Source of the DNA: Fidelibacterota bacterium
Lineage (GTDB): Bacteria > Fidelibacterota > Marinisomatia > Marinisomatales > TCS55
NCBI GenBank assembly: GCA_014239505.1
Contig: JAAZYT010000032.1
Coordinates: forward strand, 1 to 12,710
Length of the DNA: 12,710 nt
Direction of reading: 5' to 3'
In this document: positions 1 to 5,501 of the stretch, piece by piece
Numbering within the stretch: the first letter of the stretch is position 1
Layout of the letters: each line of letters starts with the position of its first letter
The notes under the pieces: model-generated
Databases searched by the model: none
What the model saw: the letters and a program-made list of their open reading frames with translations, nothing else
Told to the model about the DNA's origin: nothing
Made by a program: the position numbers and the translations under genes

Positions 1-366
1 AATGTAGTTGAGATTGATGTTAAAAAATGGGAAGTAGTACGAACTTTTAAAACTGACAAAGCTCCTTATAATTGTGAAGTAAGCCAAGATGGAAAATATC
101 TTGTTGTTACTTATAAAGGAGCGGCTAAAACAGGAGTTTGGAATCTCAAAACTGGTAAAGAAATAGCAAAATTTAATAACACACGTAAAGTTACGCATGG
201 TGTAGTTATCTCTCCGGATAGTCGCTATGCTTTTGTTTCAGTTGAGGGAATAGGTAAAGAGCCTGGATCAGTAGAAATTTTTGACTTAAAAGAATTAAAG
301 TCTGTTACTATTGCTGAAATAGGGAAACAAGCGGGTGGCATTGCTTTTTGGAAAATGGAAGATTAG
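1..366 (+). CDS. C-terminal part of a YncE/YVTN-type beta-propeller protein (5' end outside window)
   Basis: An open frame enters at base 1 and ends at TAG (364-366), giving the last 121 residues of a protein. The fragment shows repeated beta-propeller blade patterns: 'VSQDGKYLVVTYKG' followed by 'GVWNLKTGKEIA', then 'VISPDSRYAFVSVEG' followed by 'VEIFDLKELK', and a closing 'GGIAFWKMED'. The 'SPDSRYAFVS' and 'DLKELK' pattern is typical of YncE/YVTN or cytochrome-d1-like seven-bladed propellers, which are often periplasmic and bind ligands or partner proteins. The N-terminus, including any signal peptide or cytochrome domain, is missing, so neither location nor substrate can be read. It converges with the membrane-protein gene on the other strand, with only 11 bases between the two stop codons. 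Family assignment is fairly firm; function is not known. Confidence 0.8.
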   Translation, partial: NVVEIDVKKWEVVRTFKTDKAPYNCEVSQDGKYLVVTYKGAAKTGVWNLKTGKEIAKFNNTRKVTHGVVISPDSRYAFVSVEGIGKEPGSVEIFDLKELKSVTIAEIGKQAGGIAFWKMED

Positions 367-377
367 TTAAGAACTCT

Positions 378-860
378 TTATTTTTCTTCTCTAGAAGTAC
401 CAGTCATACTTAGAACAATTTCAGTGCTCTCTTTAAATGAATTGTGCTGAACAATCGTTGCTTTAAAAAAGTAATATAGTGTTAGTAGATAAAGTATGTG
501 AAACCACCACTCAGAAGCTTTTCCTATAAAATAAACACCATCCATAATAACCATTGCCATAAATAAAATAGTTACCATCATTGTTGGAGGATAAAGCTTT
601 CTTTTTATAGCAAACATTTGCTTATAAAGACTATCTCCAAGCTCAGAGTGAAGTTCAAGGTATTCTCTAACATTAACACCTGTTCCTACAAAAAAGAACA
701 TAATTAATGTTTGCGCAGCGATAAAAATAATGCTGACTATTAAATCGAGCGTTATATGATTTTGAGCCCAAATATCAAAATAATGGTTTAATCCAATCAA
801 AGTAAGCCCAATGCCTGAAAGGACAATCATTATATAGGAGAAAGTCATGAAGAACCACAT
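378..860 (-). CDS. Unrecognised four-helix integral membrane protein, last gene of the fabA-ychF run
   Basis: The 160-residue product is not one I recognise. It has four clear hydrophobic stretches at about residues 5-25, 39-60, 93-112 and 119-135, so it should sit in the inner membrane. A hydrophilic loop of about 30 residues (61-92, with 'REYLELHSELGDSLYKQ' and basic 'IKRKLYPP') lies between helices 2 and 3, and a short polar tail (136-160) follows helix 4. Aromatic residues are common (WWF, LYYFFK). No catalytic or metal-binding motif stands out. The start at Met1 is preferred because AGG lies 7 bases upstream; the next Met, at position 5, has no such site. The gene begins 8 bases after the ychF stop, so it is probably co-transcribed with ychF and perhaps fabA. 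Confidence 0.8.
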   Translation of the reverse strand: MWFFMTFSYIMIVLSGIGLTLIGLNHYFDIWAQNHITLDLIVSIIFIAAQTLIMFFFVGTGVNVREYLELHSELGDSLYKQMFAIKRKLYPPTMMVTILFMAMVIMDGVYFIGKASEWWFHILYLLTLYYFFKATIVQHNSFKESTEIVLSMTGTSREEK

Positions 861-868
861 ATTATAAC

Positions 869-1966
869 CTAAACATTAAAATGGAAATAAATACAATCAC
901 CATCACGAACAATATAATCTTTACCTTCTAATTGAGACAAGCCTGCGTCTTTAACTTTCTTTTCTGATCCATGCTCAATGAGGTCATCATATTTAATTAC
1001 CTCAGCTTTAATAAAACCCCGTTGAAAATCGGTGTGGATTTCACCTGCAGCTTCCGGCGCTGTTGCACCTTTTTTTATTGTCCACGCTCTTACTTCACTT
1101 GGCCCACCAGTAAAATAAGTTTCTAGGCCTAGTAACTTAAAACTTGCATGAATTAATTTATCAAGGCCTGGTTCCTCTAAATTATACTCATCCATAAACA
1201 TAATTTTTTCATCTTTATCTAATAAAGCTATTTCTTGTTCTATTTTTCCACATAACCGTATGGCATGACTACCTTCTTTTTTAGCAAAATCAAAAAGGGC
1301 TTGTGTGTTTGAATCTCTGGTACTTTGAATAATTTCATTCTCATCAACATTAGCAACATATAGAATAGGTTTTTGAGTAAGTAGGAAAAGACTCTTTATA
1401 ATTTCTAACTCTTCTTCCCCTGCATCAAAAGTTCTTGCCATTTTTCCTGAATCACAATGAGCTTTTAATCTCAAAACTATATCCAATTCTTTTTGGGAAC
1501 GCTTTTCTTTTTTGGCCAGTTTATTTAATCTGTATATACTCTTTTCTAAGGTTTCAAGATCTGCCAGCAAAAGTTCAGTCTCAATTAGTTCAGCATCTCG
1601 GACGGGGTCTATATCGCCCTCCACATGTGTAATATTCTCATCTTCAAAACACCTTACAACATGAACTATAGCTGATACTTGTCTGATTTGGCTTAAAAAT
1701 TGATTCCCAAGGCCTTCCCCCTTGCTTGCGCCCTTTACTAGTCCTGCAATATCAGTAAACTCTACAGAAGCTGGAGTTACTTTTTCAGGATTAAAAATAT
1801 TTTCAAGTTTCCCCAGTCTCGTATCTGGTAAGGCGACAATTCCTATATGAGGTTCAATTGTGCAAAATGGGTAATTCTCTGCAGGGACGGAAGATTCAGT
1901 AAGAGCATTAAAGATTGTAGATTTACCAACATTTGGTAAACCTACAATACCACAGCGTAGCGCCAT
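869..1966 (-). CDS. ychF: Redox-regulated ribosome-associated ATPase YchF (OLA1/EngD family)
   Basis: This is a full-length YchF (365 residues; E. coli has 363). YchF is a cytoplasmic TRAFAC-class P-loop protein that prefers ATP over GTP, binds ribosomes and affects stress responses and translation initiation. Visible parts: the P-loop 'GLPNVGKST' (9-17), the G2-region segment 'YPFCTIEPHIG' (32-42), the G3 motif 'DIAGLVKGAS' (72-81), a charged helical coiled-coil insertion (about 127-190), and a modified G4 'NVDE' (206-209) in place of NKxD. The NxxE form is the family hallmark behind ATP preference. A TGS domain closes the protein (about 283-365, from 'TYFTGGPSEVRAWTI'). AGGA lies 6 bases before the start. 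The gene follows fabA by 39 bases on the same strand. The usual partner pth (peptidyl-tRNA hydrolase) is absent here. Confidence 0.97.
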   Translation of the reverse strand: MALRCGIVGLPNVGKSTIFNALTESSVPAENYPFCTIEPHIGIVALPDTRLGKLENIFNPEKVTPASVEFTDIAGLVKGASKGEGLGNQFLSQIRQVSAIVHVVRCFEDENITHVEGDIDPVRDAELIETELLLADLETLEKSIYRLNKLAKKEKRSQKELDIVLRLKAHCDSGKMARTFDAGEEELEIIKSLFLLTQKPILYVANVDENEIIQSTRDSNTQALFDFAKKEGSHAIRLCGKIEQEIALLDKDEKIMFMDEYNLEEPGLDKLIHASFKLLGLETYFTGGPSEVRAWTIKKGATAPEAAGEIHTDFQRGFIKAEVIKYDDLIEHGSEKKVKDAGLSQLEGKDYIVRDGDCIYFHFNV

Positions 1967-2005
1967 AATAAATCCTAGTTTTAATAAATTATATTTTTAA
2001 AAGGG

Positions 2006-2551
2006 CTAAAAAGGATCTGTCGCTGGATCTTTACCATAGTCCCATGTTAATGTTTCAAATAAACCAACTTGAAGATCTTTGGCAAAATAAATAGCTTTAT
2101 CTTTTACTTTGAGTACGGCATCACCCCAAACCATATGAGTTGGGCGAGTAATGTACTTTTTTATATCAATCTGATAAGTGATTTTTTTATGAAATGGTCT
2201 TACTTGCCCTTTAAACTTTAATTCTTTAACACCTAGAGCACGACCTTTTCCTTCTCCGCCAATCCAAGTAAGAAAAAATCCAATCAATTGCCAAAAGCCA
2301 TCCAAGCCTAAACAACCAGGCATAACGGGGTCACCTTTAAAATGACAGTCGAAAAACCAAAGTGACTTATCAATGTCAAGCTCAGCTTTTATTTCTCCCT
2401 TACCATATTTTCCACCTTCATCAGATATGTGCAGAATACGATCCATCATTAACATTGGAGGGGCGGGGAGCTTTCCCTTATCTACTCCAAATAATTTTCC
2501 TAACCCACTATTAATTAGGTCTTCTTTTGTATAATTTTCTTTGCGCGGCAT
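2006..2551 (-). CDS. fabA: 3-hydroxydecanoyl-ACP dehydratase/isomerase FabA
   Basis: FabA is a cytoplasmic hot-dog-fold enzyme. It dehydrates 3-hydroxydecanoyl-ACP and isomerises trans-2- to cis-3-decenoyl-ACP, the branch point of anaerobic unsaturated fatty acid synthesis. The 181-residue length suits FabA (about 170-180) better than FabZ (about 145). The catalytic pair is in place: His70 in 'FFDCHFKGDPVMPGCLGLD' and Asp84 at its end, the same numbers as in E. coli FabA. 'YTKEDL' near the start and 'GGEGKGRALGV' (98-108) also closely match E. coli FabA. AAGGA lies 7 bases before the ATG. It is the first gene of the leftward run into ychF and faces an enoyl-reductase-like gene. FabB, which normally elongates the cis-3 product, is not in the window. 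C-terminal residues after about 166 are not conserved in FabA as far as I know. Confidence 0.95.
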   Translation of the reverse strand: MPRKENYTKEDLINSGLGKLFGVDKGKLPAPPMLMMDRILHISDEGGKYGKGEIKAELDIDKSLWFFDCHFKGDPVMPGCLGLDGFWQLIGFFLTWIGGEGKGRALGVKELKFKGQVRPFHKKITYQIDIKKYITRPTHMVWGDAVLKVKDKAIYFAKDLQVGLFETLTWDYGKDPATDPF

Positions 2552-2674
2552 AATTAGATCCTTAAGTGTCCTCTAATTTAACTGATTTAGGTAATTAATT
2601 TACGAATCATTTCTATCTCATTTTTTTGATGTAATTATCTGCCTAAATTAGATCTTTAAATTTGGAGAAATAAA
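2552..2674. promoter_or_regulatory. Divergent promoter region between fabA and the enoyl reductase, with a direct repeat and an inverted repeat
   Basis: This 123-base AT-rich spacer must hold promoters for both divergent genes. Two structures can be seen. A direct repeat of 16 bases, aattagatcCttaaGt (2552-2567) and aattagatcTttaaAt (2646-2661), matches at 14 positions. The left copy abuts the fabA start and overlaps its Shine-Dalgarno; the right copy ends 13 bases before the reductase ATG. There is also an interrupted inverted repeat, atttaggtaatta (2585-2597) against taatta-tctg-cctaaat (2632-2648). I could not settle clear -10/-35 pairs. The reductase Shine-Dalgarno is GGAG at 2664-2667. 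A shared fatty-acid-responsive regulator is an inference, not something the sequence proves. Confidence 0.45.
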
Positions 2675-3457
2675 ATGTCTGATTGGGTATTATTATTAGG
2701 TGGTTCTACTGGACACGGAGCTGCAACAGCAAAAAAACTAGCAAAAGATGGATACGGAATTATTGCTTTTCACTTTGATAGAGGTGAAGCAAAAAAATTA
2801 GCACAAGAAACAATTGAAGAAGTAAATGACTTAACAAGTGGGCGATGTCATTATTTCAATACAAATGCTGCTTCCGAAGAAACGATTGATAAGTATTTAC
2901 CAGAGATTCTAAAGATTACAAATGGTAAGCCATTAAAATTGTTACTTCATTCTATTGCCTTTGGAACAACTACAAACTTTTTTGGAGAAAAGCCAGTAAC
3001 ACAGCGTCAAATGGATATGACAATACATGTTATGGGAAATTCATTACTTTATTGGACGCAAAAATTATTTGGTGAAAAATTGCTTGGTAAAGGTTCTCGT
3101 GTGATGGGTTTAACAAGTGAGGGAAATTATTTAGCGATGGAAGGCTATGGTCCCGTAAGTGTAGCTAAAGTTGCAATGGAAGCAATAATCCGCCAAATTG
3201 GCTGGGAGTTGGGAGAGCATGGAATAACTGCAAATGCTGTTCAGGCAGGAATAACTCCAACTAGAGCGCTGACAAAAATTACTGATCGATGGGAAGAATG
3301 GGTTGAAAGTACAAAATCAAGGAACCCGATGCGGAGAACAACAATGCCTGAAGATGTAGCTGGAACAATTTCTATGTTGTTAAAGCCAGAAGCTGACTTT
3401 ATTAACTGCTCTATAATATATTGTGATGGTGGTGAACACCGCTCTGGGACTATTTAA
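2675..3457 (+). CDS. Enoyl-ACP-reductase-like short-chain dehydrogenase (FabI/FabL type)
   Basis: The 260-residue Rossmann-fold protein probably reduces trans-2-enoyl-ACP with NAD(P)H, the last step of each fatty acid elongation cycle. It has the N-terminal cofactor loop 'GGSTGHG' (9-15), which is closer to classical SDR and FabL than to the FabI loop. 'LLHSIAFG' (90-97) resembles the FabI 'HSIAF' strand. The active site has Tyr158-x6-Lys165 ('YGPVSVAK'), the wide spacing of FabI/FabL rather than the Tyr-x3-Lys of ordinary SDRs. Where E. coli FabI has Tyr146, ten residues before the catalytic Tyr, this protein has Ser148, as FabL does. The tail 'EADFINCSIIYCDGG' (239-253) also fits enoyl reductases. 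GGAG lies 7 bases upstream. Facing fabA supports a fatty acid role. A different enoyl or 3-oxo reductase substrate cannot be excluded. Confidence 0.8.
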   Translation: MSDWVLLLGGSTGHGAATAKKLAKDGYGIIAFHFDRGEAKKLAQETIEEVNDLTSGRCHYFNTNAASEETIDKYLPEILKITNGKPLKLLLHSIAFGTTTNFFGEKPVTQRQMDMTIHVMGNSLLYWTQKLFGEKLLGKGSRVMGLTSEGNYLAMEGYGPVSVAKVAMEAIIRQIGWELGEHGITANAVQAGITPTRALTKITDRWEEWVESTKSRNPMRRTTMPEDVAGTISMLLKPEADFINCSIIYCDGGEHRSGTI

Positions 3458-3461
3458 TCTT

Positions 3462-3483
3462 AAAAACTATGACCCAGTTTTTT
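3462..3483. terminator. Weak candidate bidirectional terminator between convergent genes
   Basis: Between and across the two convergent stop codons, aaaaact (3462-3468) can pair with agttttt (3476-3482) around a 7-base loop, and a T run follows on the plus strand, with a matching run on the minus strand. The stem is 7 base pairs with only one G-C pair, so it would be weak. It overlaps the last codons of the minus-strand lipoprotein gene. Confidence 0.25.
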
Positions 3484-3841
3484 CTAAACTAGCTCTTTTT
3501 TTAATCAGGTTAACCAATTCATAATGACTTTTAGTTGGTTGCATTTGAAAACAAGTTTCTGCTTCTTTTAAAGCATAATCCCACCAACCTTTTTTTGTAT
3601 ACATTAATGATAGGTTATAGTGTGCTTTGCTAAGTGCTTGAAAATCATTTCGACCTAAATTTTGATGAACTTCTGGATACAGTCTAGTTACTTCTTTAAA
3701 TTCTAAGATTGCCTCTTCAACAAGTCCTTTTTGTGCATACCATTCTCCTAACTCTAAATGCTGCTGAGGATCTTCTTTGCAAGCACTAATAATAAGTGTT
3801 ATAAATAAAAATATAAGTCCTTTTGTAATACTTTTCTTCAT
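3467..3841 (-). CDS. Small TPR lipoprotein
   Basis: The 124-residue product starts with a short basic n-region (MKKSITK), a hydrophobic core and the lipobox Ile-Ser-Ala-Cys, so it should be cleaved and lipidated at Cys21. Lys at the next position is not an inner-membrane retention signal in the enterobacterial Lol rule, so the outer membrane is the likely site. The mature part has two tetratricopeptide-like helix pairs, about 28-56 ('LGEWYAQKGLVEEAILEFKE') and 71-103 ('AHYNLSLMYTKKGWWDYALK'). TPRs bind other proteins or peptides, so a scaffold role at the envelope is plausible, but no specific partner is evident. It lies 51 bases after the EamA transporter gene on the same strand and has no obvious Shine-Dalgarno. 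Its stop faces the enoyl reductase stop, 9 bases apart. Confidence 0.8.
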   Translation of the reverse strand: MKKSITKGLIFLFITLIISACKEDPQQHLELGEWYAQKGLVEEAILEFKEVTRLYPEVHQNLGRNDFQALSKAHYNLSLMYTKKGWWDYALKEAETCFQMQPTKSHYELVNLIKKRASLEKTGS

Positions 3842-3892
3842 TTTAACTAAACAAAATTGCAGTTTGTATCGTCAAAATTCCAAGAGAAACAT

Positions 3893-4798
3893 TTATTGAT
3901 TTGATTCTATTTTATTTTTATACGAAAGCAAAAGAATCGCGCCAAGAAGTAATGCCGCCCCCAACCATTGAACAAGTGACATAACTCTACCATAGATATA
4001 CCAATCCATCGTTACCGCAGATAAGGGCCAAAACAGTTCATAGAGAGTTACATGAGAAGCTGGTAAATGATTTAGTCCATAATAATAAATAAAAAGGGCT
4101 AGAGAGCCAGTGCTTAAAACAATAATAAATATATATTTCCAATTTTCTATATTAACCTGAGAAATTGTTTCTGCTTGACCCGTGGAAATAAGTATAAAAA
4201 GCATTATTGCGCCAGTAACAGTTAATCGTAATGAAGTAACTGTTTCGAAGGATAGTCTGTTCAATGCATGTTTTCCGAGTACTGTTGAGCTTCCCCAGCT
4301 AAAAGCAGCGAGTAAAGATAAAAGAGCGGCAATCATTGTTTTATCACTCCATTCATTTAATGGTTGATTGCCAAAAGTAACAAAGTAGCCCCCTACAATA
4401 GCGGCGACTGCTAAAACTAGAAAGCGGATTGCTATCTTCTCTTTTAGAACTATTGCAGCCAAAGCTATAGCAAAGATAGGTTGGAATTTTTGCAAAAGAA
4501 CTACAACGGAAAGATCAATATAATTTACATAGCTAAGCGCCTTTGTATAAAAAAAAGTACCTAATATTCCACCGCAAACACTTATCCACAAGACAGAGAT
4601 CCAGCCACGCTGTTGGAGAGCAGAAACTTCTTTCCACCCTTTTAATAAAAGAGGAAAAAAGATTATAGCTCCAATTAAATGTTCTAACGCAACGATAAGA
4701 AAGGATGGTAGTGCGTAAAGGTTTTGTCTTAGAACTCCATCAAAGCTCCATAGTATAGCTGCGGAAATAACTGCTAATGCAGGTAAGTACTTTTTCAT
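3893..4798 (-). CDS. EamA/DMT-family transporter with ten membrane helices
   Basis: The 301-residue protein has the length and the doubled five-helix layout of the drug/metabolite transporter superfamily, usually a small-molecule exporter in the inner membrane. Hydrophobic helices lie at about 5-22, 33-52, 67-87, 92-117, 124-143, 155-174, 184-205, 221-241, 248-267 and 275-293. The two EamA halves can be seen from parallel segments: 'LLQKFQPIFAIALAAIVLKEKI' region (101-122) in the first, and 'LYELFWPLSAVTMDWYIYGR' region (252-271) in the second, each followed by a Gly/Ala-rich helix. The substrate cannot be predicted from the sequence. The start lies 11 bases after the algH stop, with AGG about 10 bases upstream partly using the algH stop region, so the two genes are almost certainly co-transcribed. 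Confidence 0.9.
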   Translation of the reverse strand: MKKYLPALAVISAAILWSFDGVLRQNLYALPSFLIVALEHLIGAIIFFPLLLKGWKEVSALQQRGWISVLWISVCGGILGTFFYTKALSYVNYIDLSVVVLLQKFQPIFAIALAAIVLKEKIAIRFLVLAVAAIVGGYFVTFGNQPLNEWSDKTMIAALLSLLAAFSWGSSTVLGKHALNRLSFETVTSLRLTVTGAIMLFILISTGQAETISQVNIENWKYIFIIVLSTGSLALFIYYYGLNHLPASHVTLYELFWPLSAVTMDWYIYGRVMSLVQWLGAALLLGAILLLSYKNKIESNQ

Positions 4799-4809
4799 AT
4801 TTTAACTAC

Positions 4810-5367
4810 CTAAGCTTGTCCGCTGAATGATGTAGCACCTAATGGATCAAGTCCAAAAGACTGAATTGAGAGACCCCACATCTGTTTAACTGGAATATTA
4901 AAAATAAAATCGGGAGAGGTTTCTTGAACAAGCCAGTCACCATTTTGAATTTCACTTTCTAGCTGACCAGAGCTCCAACCAGAATGACCTAAAAAAAGGC
5001 GGCTTTTTTTTGATTTCTTATTTTTCGCCATATCTAATAATATTTCTTTATCACTGGATATAAAAAAATCATCTGAAATTTTAATTGATTTTTCTGAATA
5101 TATTTTTTCACTATGAAGTAAAATTCCTCTATCAACTAAAACAGGTCCCCCCAAATACACATCGGAAACTGAATTTAAAATTTCAGATGATTCTTTATTC
5201 ATGTTATCCTTTAGTTCTTTTAAATCATTTTTATGAAAGCATTTATTAATAATTAACCCCATCGCCCCTTTCTTATCATGCTCGCACATGAAAATAACAG
5301 AGTTCCCAAAAAGGTCATCATTCATATGCGGCATAGAAATTAGTATATGATTGATAATAGAATTCAT
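4810..5367 (-). CDS. algH: YqgE/AlgH family protein (UPF0301)
   Basis: The 185-residue product matches the YqgE/AlgH family along its length. Diagnostic stretches are 'ILISMPHMNDDLFGNSVIFMCEH' region (8-30), 'GAMGLIINK' (34-42), 'LGGPV' followed by 'DRGILLHS' (72-86), 'LGHSGWSSGQLESEI' (126-140) and 'GDWL' (143-146). The fold is known but the biochemical role is not settled; in Pseudomonas it was linked to alginate regulation, a role that need not apply here. The N-terminus aligns directly with other members, which supports this start even though no Shine-Dalgarno precedes it. It is the first gene of the leftward run algH, EamA transporter, TPR lipoprotein, and is divergent from uvrA. The loop at 43-70 and the Lys/Ser-rich stretch at 115-122 are less conserved. 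Confidence 0.92.
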   Translation of the reverse strand: MNSIINHILISMPHMNDDLFGNSVIFMCEHDKKGAMGLIINKCFHKNDLKELKDNMNKESSEILNSVSDVYLGGPVLVDRGILLHSEKIYSEKSIKISDDFFISSDKEILLDMAKNKKSKKSRLFLGHSGWSSGQLESEIQNGDWLVQETSPDFIFNIPVKQMWGLSIQSFGLDPLGATSFSGQA

Positions 5368-5397
5368 ATCTAATGTTATGTATTTGTTAGACTTAAT

Positions 5398-5428
5398 ACT
5401 ATAAAAAATTTCTTAAAGATTCTGTAAA
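5398..5428 (-). promoter_or_regulatory. Candidate promoter for algH
   Basis: Reading the minus strand, TTTACA (5428-5423) and TATAGT (5403-5398) each match five of six bases of the sigma-70 consensus, but the spacer is 19 bases, longer than the ideal 17. A start near 5391 would leave a leader of about 24 bases before the algH ATG. Chance matches are common in DNA this AT-rich. Confidence 0.3.
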
Positions 5429-5444
5429 TGGGTTTTTGAACCAT
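5428..5444. promoter_or_regulatory. Near-palindromic 17-mer between the algH and uvrA promoters, candidate operator
   Basis: ATGGGTTTTTGAACCAT is close to a perfect inverted repeat: the outer four pairs and the sixth pair match, the fifth is a mismatch and the seventh is a T-G wobble. It sits between the candidate algH -35 and the candidate uvrA -35, so a bound repressor could act on both. LexA would be a natural candidate because uvrA is an SOS gene in many bacteria, but the site does not match the E. coli CTG-N10-CAG box, so this is inference. Confidence 0.3.
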
Positions 5445-5464
5445 TATTAATTAAGTTGTAAATT
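5436..5464 (+). promoter_or_regulatory. Candidate promoter for uvrA
   Basis: TTGAAC (5436-5441) and TAAATT (5459-5464) are 17 bases apart and each match four of six consensus bases. A start near 5471 would give a leader of about 30 bases. A perfect TATAAT (5495-5500) lies one base before the uvrA ATG, too close to serve as the -10 for that start codon unless a downstream start were used. Confidence 0.3.
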
Positions 5465-5501
5465 CTTGGTCTGCCCAAATTCTTAATAATAAAATATAAT
5501 A

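Noticed and set aside
1435..1632. Plus-strand reading frame of 65 codons within ychF
   Set aside because: It lies entirely antisense to the well-conserved ychF coding region, has no ribosome binding site of note and no recognisable protein features.
4182..4367. Plus-strand reading frame of 61 codons inside the EamA transporter gene
   Set aside because: It is antisense to an intact transporter with clear membrane helices; the frame is a by-product of that coding sequence.
5495..5500. Perfect TATAAT considered as the uvrA -10 box
   Set aside because: It ends one base before the ATG, so transcription would begin inside the coding region; the UvrA N-terminus fits the family and has no suitable later start codon, so this is more likely chance in AT-rich DNA.
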